DNA from: an uncultured cyanobacterium
GTDB lineage: Bacteria; Cyanobacteriota; Cyanobacteriia; Gloeomargaritales; Gloeomargaritaceae
Reading direction: 5' to 3'
NCBI GenBank assembly: GCA_937936705.1
Contig: CALHCP010000134.1
Coordinates: 1 to 38,802 of the forward strand
DNA: 38,802 nt
Under the pieces are notes generated by a model. That model saw only the letters and a program-made list of their open reading frames with translations, ran no database searches and had not been told where the DNA came from. The position numbers and the translations under genes are program-made. Below are positions 1 to 9,749 of the stretch, in pieces. Within the stretch, counting starts at the first letter, position 1. Each line of letters opens with the position of its first letter.

Positions 1-1
1 G

Positions 2-151
2 CTCCGTTCGGCCGGTTATGCCACCCTCAACCGCATCGCCCGGAATGCGGTGGCCAGCCATTCCTTTGCCGAATACGCCGCCGACACCGTCCAAGCCGTG
101 ATGGTGGAAGTGAACTGGGAAAATGTTTGCGCCGGGGAATCGGGAAATTGA
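2..151 (+). CDS. C-terminal fragment of an unrecognised protein
   Basis: An open frame runs in from the left edge and ends at TGA (149-151), giving the last 49 residues of a protein. Third codon positions are strongly C/G biased, like the other genes here, which supports real coding. The tail is rich in Ala and Val and ends Cys-Ala-Gly-Glu-Ser-Gly-Asn. I do not recognise the family from so short a piece. The start and most of the gene lie outside the window. Confidence 0.5.
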   Translation, partial: LRSAGYATLNRIARNAVASHSFAEYAADTVQAVMVEVNWENVCAGESGN

Positions 152-167
152 CCAGGCGCGCGGCAAG

Positions 168-210
168 CCCCGCCGTACCGCTTCGCAAAAAGCAAGCCCG
201 TAGGGCGGGG
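168..210. other. GC-rich hairpin after the first gene
   Basis: CCCCGCC (168-174) pairs with GGCGGGG (204-210), with a partly pairing interior around a CGCAAAAAGC turn. It lies 17 bp after the stop codon of the edge gene and could end its transcript. No T-tract follows, so a standard rho-independent terminator is not shown. Confidence 0.35.
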
Positions 211-245
211 ACGGCGCAGCCTTTCTATTAATGAATGAAATGAAT

Positions 246-382
246 TTAAGGGAACCTCTATTAATTCAGAATGAGCGGTCGCAGGGGGGCACCCTCCGTC
301 TCTGGTTCTCCATAAACTCAGGATTCTAGCGAGATCATTTTCTACTGGTTGCAATAAATAGAGGAAATAGAGGTGCCCTTAA
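246..382. repeat. MITE-like repeat, family A, full copy
   Basis: This is a 137 bp element bounded by imperfect inverted ends: TTAAGGGAACCTCTATT on the left, and on the right AATAGAGG followed by TGCCCTTAA. The outermost TTAA appears on both sides. The internal GC-rich core (GCGGTCGCAGGGGGGCACC, then GGTTCTCC, about 274-311) recurs in reverse or forward orientation across the window. The right part (TTTTCTACTGGTTGCAAT) matches the fragments near 770-800 and 36150-36190. It carries no coding potential. Confidence 0.75.
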
Positions 383-526
383 TTAATTTGTCACCGCTAC
401 CCAAGGCGACCTACGGCAGAACATTACGAGCAGCGGCTGCGCCCTCGGCTCAGGAACCCGCCGTTGGCTGCAGCGGGACGGAGTCCCCACGGACTCAGGA
501 GCGGCAACGCACCGCCCTTGAGAGCA

Positions 527-563
527 GTAAGAATCTTCAGCCTTCAGGCCGGGGAGGAGGTCA
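527..563 (+). other. Possible decayed right end of an IS200/IS605-type element
   Basis: The 383-610 gap holds no convincing gene. At 535-554 an imperfect hairpin (CTTCAGCC, TTCA loop, GGCCGGGG) is followed by AGGAGGTCAA. That layout resembles the hairpin plus GGATGTCAA right end that follows tnpB in IS200/IS605 elements. The sequence just upstream has no intact tnpB frame. The identification rests on pattern memory only and could be chance. Confidence 0.25.
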
Positions 564-610
564 ACGGAACCCTCACCCCGCAGGCCGGAGCATTTTCCCT
601 GTGGCTTTGC

Positions 611-710
611 TATAGCAGTCTGGCCGAATTGGCGAACAAAGATTTGGGAGAACCAAGTCGGGGGCGGCGCCCCTGCCACCGGCATTCTCAACTCAGGTAG
701 GATTGCTATA
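611..710. repeat. MITE-like repeat, family B, full copy
   Basis: This is a 100 bp element with ends TATAGCAG and ATTGCTATA forming a terminal inverted repeat. Inside is the shared core GGAGAACC-AAGTCGGGGGC, then GCGCCCCTGCC-ACCGGCATTCTCA. The closest relative is the copy at 8804-8904. No reading frame is present. Confidence 0.75.
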
Positions 711-809
711 GGAACCCTCGATTGATGAGGGACAAGCTCTGGGTTCCTCGCAATCCGGTCGTTTCTGCGAGATAATTTTTTGCTGATTGCAATCCATAAG
801 GTGCCCATA
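711..809. repeat. Degenerate family A repeat fragment
   Basis: It begins GGAACCCTCGATT, like a worn left end of family A. It ends GCTGATTGCAATCC-ATAAGGTGCCC, which matches the right end of the copies at 246-382 and 36138-36190. The GC-rich core is missing or rearranged. It lies directly against the family B copy at 611-710. Confidence 0.5.
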
Positions 810-873
810 AATCGCTGGTAAATTACCCGGCACTGAGCTTACACTACAGTGTGGGTCTCCAGCCCGAAGAAAG

Positions 874-1221
874 ATGAACTTACCCTCTATCTATCTGCAA
901 CTGCAACAATTTTTAGATGCTATTCAGCAGGGGGCCATCACTCTGGATGACCCCGCTTTGCTCTCCCAACAAATCGAAAGATTCATTAGCGAAATTCCCC
1001 GTACTTTCAATGAACTCGAATCTCTGCCCCGCTCTCTTGGCGTAGAAACTCATAAGCAATTAAATTTGCTGAACCATGATCTGTTATTTTGGCGGGCGGC
1101 TCGCACTGCCGCAACCCAAAGCCAACGTCGGCAAAAAATTGCAGAACGATTAAGTATTTTAACCACCTATATGCAACAATTAGCTGACATGAGCAAACCG
1201 GCCGGTGAATCATCCCCATAA
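874..1221 (+). CDS. patD: PatD-like conserved cyanobacterial protein
   Basis: This 115-residue, mostly helical, Gln-rich protein fits the length and pattern of the PatD family. PatD was named for an effect on heterocyst frequency in Anabaena, but homologues occur in cyanobacteria without heterocysts. The conserved-looking part is the C-terminal half, with HKQLNLLNHDLLFWRAARTA around residues 60-80 and a run of Gln/Arg before the last helix. No enzyme motif or membrane segment is visible, so it should be cytosolic. ATG at 874 follows AGAAAG. An ACACT-AC-AGTGT inverted repeat lies just upstream (841-852). The stop is 7 bp before fmt, so the two are probably co-transcribed. The function in this organism is unknown and the family call is from memory of its sequence pattern. 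Confidence 0.6.
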   Translation: MNLPSIYLQLQQFLDAIQQGAITLDDPALLSQQIERFISEIPRTFNELESLPRSLGVETHKQLNLLNHDLLFWRAARTAATQSQRRQKIAERLSILTTYMQQLADMSKPAGESSP

Positions 1222-1228
1222 GTTCATC

Positions 1229-2230
1229 ATGCGTCTTGTCTTTTTCGGAACTCCCGATTTCGCCATCCCCACCTTAGCGGCATTACTCAACCAATCCCCA
1301 TTTGAGTTGCTCGGCGTGGTTACCCAACCCGACCAACCCCAAGGACGCGGCCAAAAAATCCAACCCTCCCCGGTCAAGGTTTTAGCGCAAAAACATCACC
1401 TCCCCCTTTGGCAACCGCAACGCCTGCGCCAGGATTTAGCGGTGCAACAGGCATTAAATTCCTTAAAGGCCGATGTCTTTGTGGTGGTTGCCTACGGCCA
1501 AATTCTCCCTCCTGAAGTTTTAGCTATGCCGCGGTGGGGCTGTGTGAACGGGCATGCTTCCTTACTACCGAAATACCGGGGGGCGGCGCCGATTCAATGG
1601 GCATTGGTGAACGGTGAATCCCGCACCGGCATTACGGTCATGTTAATGGATCAAGGCATGGATACCGGGCCAATCTTAGCGATGCAAGAAGTGGCGATTG
1701 ATCTATTTACTTCCCTGCCGGAATTGTGGCAGGAATTATCCGAATTAACCGCCCAATTATTAATGAAAACCCTCCGCCAACTCCCTGCCCTGACTCCGCT
1801 GCCCCAGGATGATAGCCAAGCCACCTATGCGCCTTTAATTCAACCGGAGCATTATTGGATTCATTGGCAAAAAACTAGCTTACAGATACACAATCAGGTG
1901 CGGGGATTTTACCCCAACTGTTGGGGATTATTTCAGGGTCAACGGGTGAAAATTCTAGAGACCATTCCCCTGACCGGCGCGCTTTTGCCCCAAGTCCACA
2001 GCCGCTTTCCCGAATTAAAATTATTCGACCCGCCTCCACAAACAAACCCCGGTACGGTGATCGCCTTAGAAAAAAAACTGGGTCCTGTGGTCACGACCCA
2101 GGACGGTAGCATTATTCTCAAAACCGTGCAACCACCGGGCAAACGGGCGATGTCGGGTGGGGATTGGTGGCGGGGCCTCCGCCTAGAAATTGGGGAGAAG
2201 TGGACGGAAACTCCTCCCCTAGGCGATTAA
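1229..2230 (+). CDS. fmt: Methionyl-tRNA formyltransferase
   Basis: The enzyme transfers a formyl group from 10-formyl-tetrahydrofolate to Met-tRNA(fMet) for translation initiation. The 333-residue product has the typical start [16 protein letters not shown], the folate and active-site region with [17 protein letters not shown] (near 105-121), [10 protein letters not shown], and the C-terminal OB-like domain ending with [12 protein letters not shown]. The length is normal. I chose ATG 1229 because the alternative ATG at 1205 adds eight poorly conserved residues and overlaps the upstream gene. No strong ribosome site is seen, which suits coupling to the patD-like gene 7 bp upstream. The TAA stop (2228-2230) shares the palindrome TTAA with the stop of the convergent ferredoxin gene. 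Confidence 0.95.
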   Translation: MRLVFFGTPDFAIPTLAALLNQSPFELLGVVTQPDQPQGRGQKIQPSPVKVLAQKHHLPLWQPQRLRQDLAVQQALNSLKADVFVVVAYGQILPPEVLAMPRWGCVNGHASLLPKYRGAAPIQWALVNGESRTGITVMLMDQGMDTGPILAMQEVAIDLFTSLPELWQELSELTAQLLMKTLRQLPALTPLPQDDSQATYAPLIQPEHYWIHWQKTSLQIHNQVRGFYPNCWGLFQGQRVKILETIPLTGALLPQVHSRFPELKLFDPPPQTNPGTVIALEKKLGPVVTTQDGSIILKTVQPPGKRAMSGGDWWRGLRLEIGEKWTETPPLGD

Positions 2231-2529
2231 TACAGGTTTTCTTCTTGGTGGGTTTGAATGGTGCAGTCGCCGGTGGGATAGGCCACACAGGTCAGCACAT
2301 AGCCTTGGCTGATTTGGTCGTCATCCAGGAAGGACTGGTCGGACTGGTCGGGGGCGGCCCCATCCACCAACTTACCGGCGCAGGTCGAGCAGGCACCCGC
2401 CCGACAGGAGTAGGGCAAGTCCAACCCGGCACTTTCGGCGGCATCCAGGATGTACTCATCGTCGGGGCAGTCAATCACGGTATCAATGCCTTGCTCCTGA
2501 TTGATCAAGCGCACCTTGTAAGTAGCCAT
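2227..2529 (-). CDS. petF: Plant-type [2Fe-2S] ferredoxin
   Basis: This soluble electron carrier takes electrons from photosystem I and passes them to FNR and other reductases. The 100-residue protein has the cluster ligands Cys42, Cys47, Cys50 (CRAGACSTC) and Cys81, the [16 protein letters not shown] segment, and the acidic C-terminal end EENLY of photosynthetic ferredoxins. Two extra Cys (21 and 89) are not cluster ligands. The gene stands alone, divergent from the penicillin-binding protein and convergent with fmt, sharing 4 bp of stop codon (2227-2230). Its Shine-Dalgarno sequence lies in a small hairpin directly before the ATG. Which paralogue this is (main photosynthetic or minor) cannot be settled from this window. 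Confidence 0.93.
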   Translation of the reverse strand: MATYKVRLINQEQGIDTVIDCPDDEYILDAAESAGLDLPYSCRAGACSTCAGKLVDGAAPDQSDQSFLDDDQISQGYVLTCVAYPTGDCTIQTHQEENLY

Positions 2530-2542
2530 AGGAGTTTCTCCT
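2530..2542 (-). promoter_or_regulatory. Ferredoxin ribosome-binding hairpin
   Basis: In the petF mRNA, AGGAG is followed by AAA and then CUCCU immediately before AUG, so the ribosome-binding sequence can pair with its own complement. The stem is 5 bp with a 3-base loop. This could dampen initiation or simply be weak and transient. Confidence 0.4.
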
Positions 2543-2812
2543 CAGAATGAATTTAGGAACACAGGTTTGCTCCATTCATCACCATAAAACGGATCAGGCG
2601 GATTGTCTGCACCCAATCGGATTTGTAATCAAAACCGGATTTGTGTCCAGTTTTTCTTATAGGTCGCCCCCGGATTGGGTAATCGGAGCTACCGTTTCGG
2701 GCGGGGAACTGAGCCGCCGGTGTCGCTCGTCCTGTGGATCGGCGGCCGGGTGACGGGAGCCGGACCGGGGATTTCCGGCTCACTCGTTACAATTGGTCTC
2801 AGGAAATGATGA

Positions 2813-5014
2813 ATGTATGGTTCTATGGCACCTCCCTCTCGCTTGGGGTTGAGTCAATTGATTCAGACGTTTTACGCGGGGAAAGCCGCCCTCAAACCGC
2901 ACGCCCGGGTGCCGCAATTGTGGATTTATTACCCGGAAAGTCGGCAGCCGCAGGTGGTGCCGTTGGTGGGGGAACGCTACCTGTTCGGGCGCAGTACCCG
3001 CAACTGTGATATTCCGGTGCGGTCGGATTTGGTGAGTCAGGTGCACGGGTTACTGGAACGGCGGGGGCGGAGCTATGTCTTGGTGGATCAAAAGTCCACC
3101 AATGGCATCTACCGGGGGCGCCGTCCCATTCAACAGCAGATGCTGCGGCATGGGGACCGCTTCACCCTGGGGCCGCCGGAGTTGGCGGAGGTGGTGCGGT
3201 TGGTCTATGTTGACCCCCCCCGCTGGTATGTGCGGGGCATTCGTTACGTGCTGGGGGCAATGGGTCTGGGACTGGCCGGCTTGGGGGCATGGGTAGCGGT
3301 GGAATGGCAAAAGGTGGATGTCACACCGCTGCCCGCGGGGGCGCAAGGGGCGTTGGTGATTGTCTCCGGGGATGGGCAAACTCCCCTGCGGTCGCCTTGG
3401 CATAATGACCACCGAGAGCTGGCCCGCTTGGAGGATTTTTCCCCCTATTTGCCGCAGGCGGTGGTGGCTTCCGAAGATAGTCGCTTTTATTGGCATCCGG
3501 GGGTGGATGGGGTGGGGGTGCTGCGGGCGGTGCTGATTAACCTGTGGAACCGGGAAGTGCGGGAGGGAGCCAGTACGATTACCCAGCAGGTGGCGCGCAG
3601 CTTGTTCCGGGAGTACGTGGGGACGGAGGATTCCGCCGGACGCAAATTGCGGGAAGCGGTGGTGGCTCTCAAATTAGAAGCCCATTACGATAAAAAAACC
3701 ATTCTGACGGTGTACCTCAATAAGGTGTACCTGGGGATAGCGGGTTATGGGTTTGAGGATGCGGCGCGTTTTTATTTTGATAAATCGGCTCGGGATTTAA
3801 CTATTGCGGAGGCGGCGACCCTGGTGGGGATGCTCCCGGCGCCCAATCAATTTAACCCGGTGCAAAATTACGACACGGCCTTGAGGCTCCGCAACCGGGT
3901 CATTGACCGCATGGAAGCCCAGGGGATGATCACGGCCATGGAGGCACACCGCGCCCGGCGTTCCCGGATTGAGATTAGCCCCCGGGCCACGACTGATTTA
4001 CAAAGTACCATTGCTCCCTATTTTTACGACACAGTGCTGGCGGAATTGCAACAACTGCTGGGCAAAGGCTTGGCGCAAGAGGGCAATTTTATCGTGGATA
4101 CGGGCTTGGATATGGGGTTACAAAAACGGGCGGAAGACCACCTGGCTCGTTTTGTGGCCGCCTACGGTTCGACCTATGGCTTTGACCAGGGAGCCTTGGT
4201 CATCATTGACTCCCAAACCGGAGCAGTACGGGCATTGGTCGGCGGCAAAAACTATCAACAAAGTCAGTATAATCGCATTACCCAAGCCCAGCGTCAACCG
4301 GGTTCGGTGTTTAAGGTGTTTGTCTATGGGGCGGCGCTGGAGCAGGGGATTGCTTTGGAAACCACGTATGACTGTACGCCGTTGGTGTGGCAGGGGGTGC
4401 CGTTTAGCGGTTGTCGCTCCGGCAGTACCCCGTTGGATTTGACCCAGGCTTTGGCGCTTTCGGAAAATGTGGTGGCTTTGCGGTTGGCGCAACAGGTGGG
4501 TTTGGCACAAGTAGTCCGGTGGGCAAAACGCTTGGGGATCACGGCCAAACTCGACCCGGTGCCCGGTTTGGTGTTAGGACAAAGTGAAGTCACGCCCTGG
4601 GAGTTGACGGGCGCGTTTATGGCTTTGGCCAATCAGGGGATTAAACATGCGCCCCACACGATTACCCGTATCCGTGATAGCAGTGATTGTACCGACCGCA
4701 ACCGCCTGGAAACCTGTCGAGAGCTTTATCGCACTCCCCCCGGTCAGCCGGTGATTGCCCCGGAGGTGGCCGCCACCTTGACCGCCATGTTACAAACGGC
4801 GGTGGCGAATGGTACGGGGCGGGCGGCCTTTTTGGGTCGGGGAGAAGCGGGTAAAACCGGTACGACCAACGAGGCACGGGATATGTGGTTTGTGGGGTAT
4901 CGGCCAGGGGGGCTGGTGATGGGGGTATGGCTGGGCAATGACCAGAATCAACCGACTAAGGGGGGCAGCGGTTTGGCGGCGCAGTTGTGGGGCGAAGTCA
5001 TGGGCGGGGTGTAA
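2813..5014 (+). CDS. Class A penicillin-binding protein with N-terminal FHA domain
   Basis: This bifunctional peptidoglycan synthase polymerises glycan strands and cross-links stem peptides on the periplasmic side. Residues about 55-125 form an FHA phosphothreonine-binding domain (GR60, Ser75 and His78 in SQVH, N97-G98). A membrane anchor follows at about 143-163. The GT51 transglycosylase has Glu221 in the ASEDSRFYWHPG motif and STITQQVAR. The transpeptidase has Ser498 in GSVFK, SEN at 550-552 and KTG at 681-683, so all catalytic boxes look intact. Total length is 733 residues. ATG 2813 has AGGA 8 bp upstream; ATG 2825 is an alternative start. FHA-PBP fusions are known in cyanobacteria. The cytosolic FHA domain suggests control by a Ser/Thr kinase, which is inference; one such kinase is encoded at 26.2-27.7 kb. 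Confidence 0.93.
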   Translation: MYGSMAPPSRLGLSQLIQTFYAGKAALKPHARVPQLWIYYPESRQPQVVPLVGERYLFGRSTRNCDIPVRSDLVSQVHGLLERRGRSYVLVDQKSTNGIYRGRRPIQQQMLRHGDRFTLGPPELAEVVRLVYVDPPRWYVRGIRYVLGAMGLGLAGLGAWVAVEWQKVDVTPLPAGAQGALVIVSGDGQTPLRSPWHNDHRELARLEDFSPYLPQAVVASEDSRFYWHPGVDGVGVLRAVLINLWNREVREGASTITQQVARSLFREYVGTEDSAGRKLREAVVALKLEAHYDKKTILTVYLNKVYLGIAGYGFEDAARFYFDKSARDLTIAEAATLVGMLPAPNQFNPVQNYDTALRLRNRVIDRMEAQGMITAMEAHRARRSRIEISPRATTDLQSTIAPYFYDTVLAELQQLLGKGLAQEGNFIVDTGLDMGLQKRAEDHLARFVAAYGSTYGFDQGALVIIDSQTGAVRALVGGKNYQQSQYNRITQAQRQPGSVFKVFVYGAALEQGIALETTYDCTPLVWQGVPFSGCRSGSTPLDLTQALALSENVVALRLAQQVGLAQVVRWAKRLGITAKLDPVPGLVLGQSEVTPWELTGAFMALANQGIKHAPHTITRIRDSSDCTDRNRLETCRELYRTPPGQPVIAPEVAATLTAMLQTAVANGTGRAAFLGRGEAGKTGTTNEARDMWFVGYRPGGLVMGVWLGNDQNQPTKGGSGLAAQLWGEVMGGV

Positions 5015-5031
5015 TGATAATGTCTAGTTGA

Positions 5032-5100
5032 TATAGCAATTCCCCTTGAATTGGACACAAGGGTCGCAGGGCACCGCCCCGTTTTGGTTCTCCAGAATCT
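5032..5100. repeat. Partial family B repeat
   Basis: It starts TATAGCAATTCC, like the family B end. It then holds the core in reverse orientation (GGGTCGCAGGGCACCGCCCC, GGTTCTCC). The far end is unclear. Downstream, around 5131-5165, lies CCCTTCACC followed by GGGTGAGGGAAGGGG, an imperfect palindrome of the kind common between cyanobacterial genes. Confidence 0.55.
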
Positions 5101-5215
5101 TGAGGCGACAAACTTACCTGAGCGATAGCATCCCTTCACCTGTTCCCATACGGGTGAGGGAAGGGGAAAGCGGTCATGAAAATACGAGACTGGGAATTTT
5201 TGCCAATTTGGGCGC

Positions 5216-5242
5216 AAAAAAAATGCCCCCCTGAAGGAGGCA
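5216..5242 (-). terminator. psbA rho-independent terminator
   Basis: On the minus strand TGCCTCC pairs with GGGGGCA around a 5-base loop (one G-T pair), and eight T follow at 5223-5216. It lies about 50 bp after the psbA stop codon, which fits a strong intrinsic terminator for a highly expressed gene. Confidence 0.8.
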
Positions 5243-5294
5243 GTCAAACTAATTCAGTTTTTGCTTCAAATGTCTCAGAAATTAACCTCAGAAA

Positions 5295-6445
<1,151 letters not shown>

Positions 6446-6479
6446 GGACTGTTACAAGTTTTTTATATTTTTATGATTT

Positions 6480-6887
<408 letters not shown>

Positions 6888-6930
6888 CTAAATCGAGAAA
6901 TTTTTTGTTAAAAATCTCCAAAGATTCACC

Positions 6931-7800
6931 ATGCTTACCAACCAGGACCGCGTGCAGGTACTCAGCGAGGCCCTGCCCTACATCCAAAAATTTGCCGGGC
7001 GCACGGTCGTGATCAAGTACGGCGGCGCAGCCATGCGGGAGGAATCCCTCAAACAGCAGGTGATCAGCGACGTGGTGTTTATGTCCTGCGTGGGGTTAAG
7101 ACCCATTCTGGTGCATGGGGGTGGCCCGGAGATCAATACCTGGCTGGACAAATTGGGCATTGCCCCTCAGTTCAAAAACGGTCTGCGGGTAACGGATGCA
7201 GCCACGATGGACGTGGTGGAAATGGTCTTGGTGGGGCGGGTCAACAAAGAAATCGTCCGCTTGATCAACCAAGCCGGGGGCAAAGCGGTGGGGATTGCCG
7301 GCACCGACGGCAATCTCATTCAAGCCCGCCCGGAAGGTTCCGATGACATCGGTTTTGTCGGGGAAGTCAAAAGTGTGGAAACCCACCTATTAGAAACCCT
7401 GATTCAGGCGGGGTATATCCCGGTGGTCTCGAGTGTCGCCGCCGATGAAACCGGCCAAGCCTACAACATTAATGCCGATACCGTCGCCGGGGAACTCGCC
7501 GCCGCCTTGGGAGCCGAAAAATTAATTTTGTTAACCGATACCGCCGGAATTTTACATAATCCTAAGGATGTCAGCACGCTGTACCACTTTCTCAATATCC
7601 AACAAGCCCGGCAGTTAGTGGAACAAGGGATTATTAGCGGTGGCATGATTCCCAAAGTGAATTGTTGTGTGCGTTCCCTGGCTCAGGGAGTTAAAGCGGC
7701 ACATATTTTGGATGGTCGTTTGCCCCATTCTTTATTGCTCGAAATTTTCACCGATACGGGGATTGGTTCGATGATTGTGGCTTCGGGGATGGGTCATTAA
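6931..7800 (+). CDS. argB: N-acetylglutamate kinase
   Basis: The enzyme phosphorylates N-acetyl-L-glutamate, the second and controlled step of arginine synthesis. The 289-residue product shows the amino-acid kinase fold signatures: [11 protein letters not shown] near 25-35, VHGGGPEIN near 62-70, [20 protein letters not shown], and ISGGMIPKV toward the C-terminus. In cyanobacteria and plants this enzyme is relieved from arginine inhibition by PII; the partner is not in this window. ATG 6931 has no clear Shine-Dalgarno sequence. The TAA stop touches the end of a family A repeat (ATTAAGGGCATCTCTATT), so the repeat inserted at, or forms, the 3' boundary of the gene. Confidence 0.96.
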   Translation: MLTNQDRVQVLSEALPYIQKFAGRTVVIKYGGAAMREESLKQQVISDVVFMSCVGLRPILVHGGGPEINTWLDKLGIAPQFKNGLRVTDAATMDVVEMVLVGRVNKEIVRLINQAGGKAVGIAGTDGNLIQARPEGSDDIGFVGEVKSVETHLLETLIQAGYIPVVSSVAADETGQAYNINADTVAGELAAALGAEKLILLTDTAGILHNPKDVSTLYHFLNIQQARQLVEQGIISGGMIPKVNCCVRSLAQGVKAAHILDGRLPHSLLLEIFTDTGIGSMIVASGMGH

Positions 7801-7896
7801 ATTAAGGGCATCTCTATTTATGGGAACCCGGAGAAAATGCCCTCGCTGGCATACCGAGTTTATGGAGAACCAGAGACGGCTGCTCAAGCGACCTGC
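7801..7896. repeat. Repeat copy joining argB and the hydrolase gene end
   Basis: It starts with the family A end (TTAAGGGCATCTCTATT) right after the argB stop. It continues with CTGGCATACCGAGTTTATGGAGAACC, whose middle recurs at 23031 and 24911, and a degenerate core (GACGGCTGCTCAAGCGACC). The core reaches into the 3' end of the convergent hydrolase gene and supplies its stop codon and last residues. Confidence 0.55.
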
Positions 7897-8735
7897 GGCG
7901 CCGACACCGCCTGATTCACCCACAACCGCACCCGTTGCGCCACCAATTCCGGGTACTCTAGCATGGCAAAATGCCCACAGTTGGGCACTTCCCAGACAAT
8001 CTCTTCCCCCGCCCGAAAGCGCGGATGAAAACTGGCCAAATGCCGCACATACAGACAGGGCATAATCTCATCCCGTTGCCCCCCCACCAAGTACAAGGGT
8101 TGGGACAAATGACTGACAATTTGGGGTAAACGATGCACCTCTGTTTCCGTCGTGGAGGTGAGTAAGGTTGCCTGCGCCGCTTGGGGACAAGCTCCCAACC
8201 AATCCTGCAACCGTTGTTTACCCCACTTGCTGTCCAGCGGTTGAACCACACTGCTGCGGGCGAATAACCAGCCCCAAAAGGGAAGAAACTGCAACCAGCG
8301 CGGGCGAAAACGCACCAACTGCACCCCCACTTGGCGAAACCGGTCAAATTCCTGTTGCAGATAAATCCCGCCACCGGCGTTGATGCCGATGACCCCGCCC
8401 ACCCGCTCAGGATAGTGCGCCGCCGTCAACAAGGCGATACTTCCCCCTAAAGAATGTCCGACGACCCAACAGCGGTCAATGCCTAAGTGGGAGAGTAACT
8501 CATCTAAATCTTGGGCATAACTATCCAAAGTAAATTCATCACTTTTAATCGTCGGTTGGGACGCCCCAAATCCCCGCAAATCATAACTGATGCAAGTAAA
8601 ATCATTTTTCAATAAATCAATTAACGGTTGCCAATAATGACGACTTAACAACCAGCCATGAATCAATACAAGGACTTGCCCCTGACCCACCACCTCATAA
8701 GCATGAGGGACACCCCGAATCACCGCAGTGGGCAT
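7884..8735 (-). CDS. Alpha/beta hydrolase
   Basis: This 283-residue single-domain alpha/beta hydrolase has the nucleophile elbow GHSLGG (Ser95), a probable acid Asp222 in GGQRDEIMP and catalytic His255 in CGHFAMLEYPE. The oxyanion strand LVLIHGWLL is near 22-30 and YDLRGFGAS at 51-59. It lacks a signal peptide, so it should be cytosolic or membrane-associated. The substrate cannot be predicted. I start at ATG 8735; the open frame extends to a GTG at 8798 but that would add a poorly conserved stretch. The last four codons and the stop lie in a dispersed-repeat core, so the native C-terminus may have been replaced by the repeat. Confidence 0.88.
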   Translation of the reverse strand: MPTAVIRGVPHAYEVVGQGQVLVLIHGWLLSRHYWQPLIDLLKNDFTCISYDLRGFGASQPTIKSDEFTLDSYAQDLDELLSHLGIDRCWVVGHSLGGSIALLTAAHYPERVGGVIGINAGGGIYLQQEFDRFRQVGVQLVRFRPRWLQFLPFWGWLFARSSVVQPLDSKWGKQRLQDWLGACPQAAQATLLTSTTETEVHRLPQIVSHLSQPLYLVGGQRDEIMPCLYVRHLASFHPRFRAGEEIVWEVPNCGHFAMLEYPELVAQRVRLWVNQAVSAPQVA

Positions 8736-8803
8736 AAAAACAAAAACCGGAAAGGTAATCTTAAACTCTACTTTGTATCTTAGCAGACTTGACGGCACCT
8801 CTA

Positions 8804-8904
8804 TATAGCAACATAACTTGATTTATGAACAGATACGCTGGAGAACCAAGGACGGGGGCTGCGCCCCTGCGACCGGCATTCTAAACTCATTTAGGATTGC
8901 TATA
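8804..8904. repeat. MITE-like repeat, family B, full copy
   Basis: A 101 bp element with perfect 8-bp terminal inverted repeats, TATAGCAA and TTGCTATA. The core reads GGAGAACCAAGGACGGGGGC, then TGCGCCCCTGCGACCGGCA. It is the cleanest copy in the window and has no coding capacity. Confidence 0.85.
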
Positions 8905-9012
8905 TTTATGGGAGCCAAGTGGCAATTCTCTGGCCAGAACGCCTAAATTACGGAGAACCCAAGCGGGGGGTGCCGCCCGGCGACCCCTCATTCTGAATAA
9001 ATAGAGGTTTCC
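8905..9012. repeat. MITE-like repeat, family A, copy abutting family B
   Basis: It reads TTTATGGGAGCCAAGTGGCAA, then GGAGAACCCAAGCGGGGGGT and GACCCCTCATTCTG, and ends AATAGAGGTTTCC. The middle part (CCTAAATTACGGAGAACCC) matches the copy at 23118-23236 closely. The left terminal repeat is missing where the family B copy begins. The stretch 9013-9097 holds nothing else I can identify. Confidence 0.65.
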
Positions 9013-9097
9013 TTGGGTGAATTTCGCCGAGATTCTCTAGGGTTTTCAGGAATGCCCCCATTTCCTGATGCAGCAATGCTTTTGCCGCCAATGCCCC

Positions 9098-9649
9098 CTA
9101 ATACACCTGCAAGGAATTCACCACCTGTTGCAAAGTCGTTGCCAGCTTCGGCCAACGGGATTCCGGGACAGAAGCGTTCAAGGTGTACAGCTTACCCCGA
9201 CTGGTGGTAATGGTCGCAATGTTGTGGCGGGCACCCGTGGGCGTATTCACTACAAATTCGAGTGTGTAGTACAACTGCTGGTCATCTTGATGACTCTCGG
9301 CACTGACCAGTTGCGGTTTCTGATCCACCGCCGCTTGGGCTAAAGCCGTATTCATGAGCCGTTCTCCCAACTCCACCGGCGAACCCAACTCCGCCAGGGT
9401 TTTCCCTGATTTCACCGGGCTGATGACGACACTGACCGTTTCACCGGGGTCGATCAGGTCGTGGAACAAAATATCCGGCCCCTCGGCGGCTTGAATCTTC
9501 ACCCAGCCGTTGGGATAAAGGAACTGATACCCATCCGCCGTATCAATGTAGGGGTTTAACCCCGCCGTAGCCACACTACAGCCCCCCAAACCCAAAGCCA
9601 ACAACATCAACCCCACCCAAATCCAGCGCATGGAACAACTCAGAATCAT
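9098..9649 (-). CDS. psbP2: CyanoP, PsbP-family photosystem II lipoprotein
   Basis: This lumenal lipoprotein of the PsbP family is linked to photosystem II assembly or stability. A hydrophobic signal ending in the lipobox LGGC (Cys24 from the first ATG) predicts lipid attachment. The PsbP fold follows: YQFLYPNGWVKI, DLIDPGETVSVVISPV near residues 65-80, then the C-terminal strand pattern with RHNIATITTSRGKLYTLNAS and VPESRW. The 183-residue length is normal. ATG 9649 and ATG 9631 (MRWIWVGL) are both possible starts; neither has a strong ribosome site, and the shorter form has the better signal peptide. The gene is divergent from the carotenoid oxygenase gene. Confidence 0.88.
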   Translation of the reverse strand: MILSCSMRWIWVGLMLLALGLGGCSVATAGLNPYIDTADGYQFLYPNGWVKIQAAEGPDILFHDLIDPGETVSVVISPVKSGKTLAELGSPVELGERLMNTALAQAAVDQKPQLVSAESHQDDQQLYYTLEFVVNTPTGARHNIATITTSRGKLYTLNASVPESRWPKLATTLQQVVNSLQVY

Positions 9650-9749
9650 TGATTTACAGTTTTGATTTTAATTTTGATTGTGCCACCCAAGGGCATGACC
9701 CCCACGCTAAAATCAAAGTATTACGATTCTTTAACATTGTTTGTGCCCT

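Noticed and set aside
383-808. 141-residue minus-strand frame in the left intergenic gap
   Set aside because: It spans dispersed repeats and a hairpin, with no domain pattern or ribosome site.
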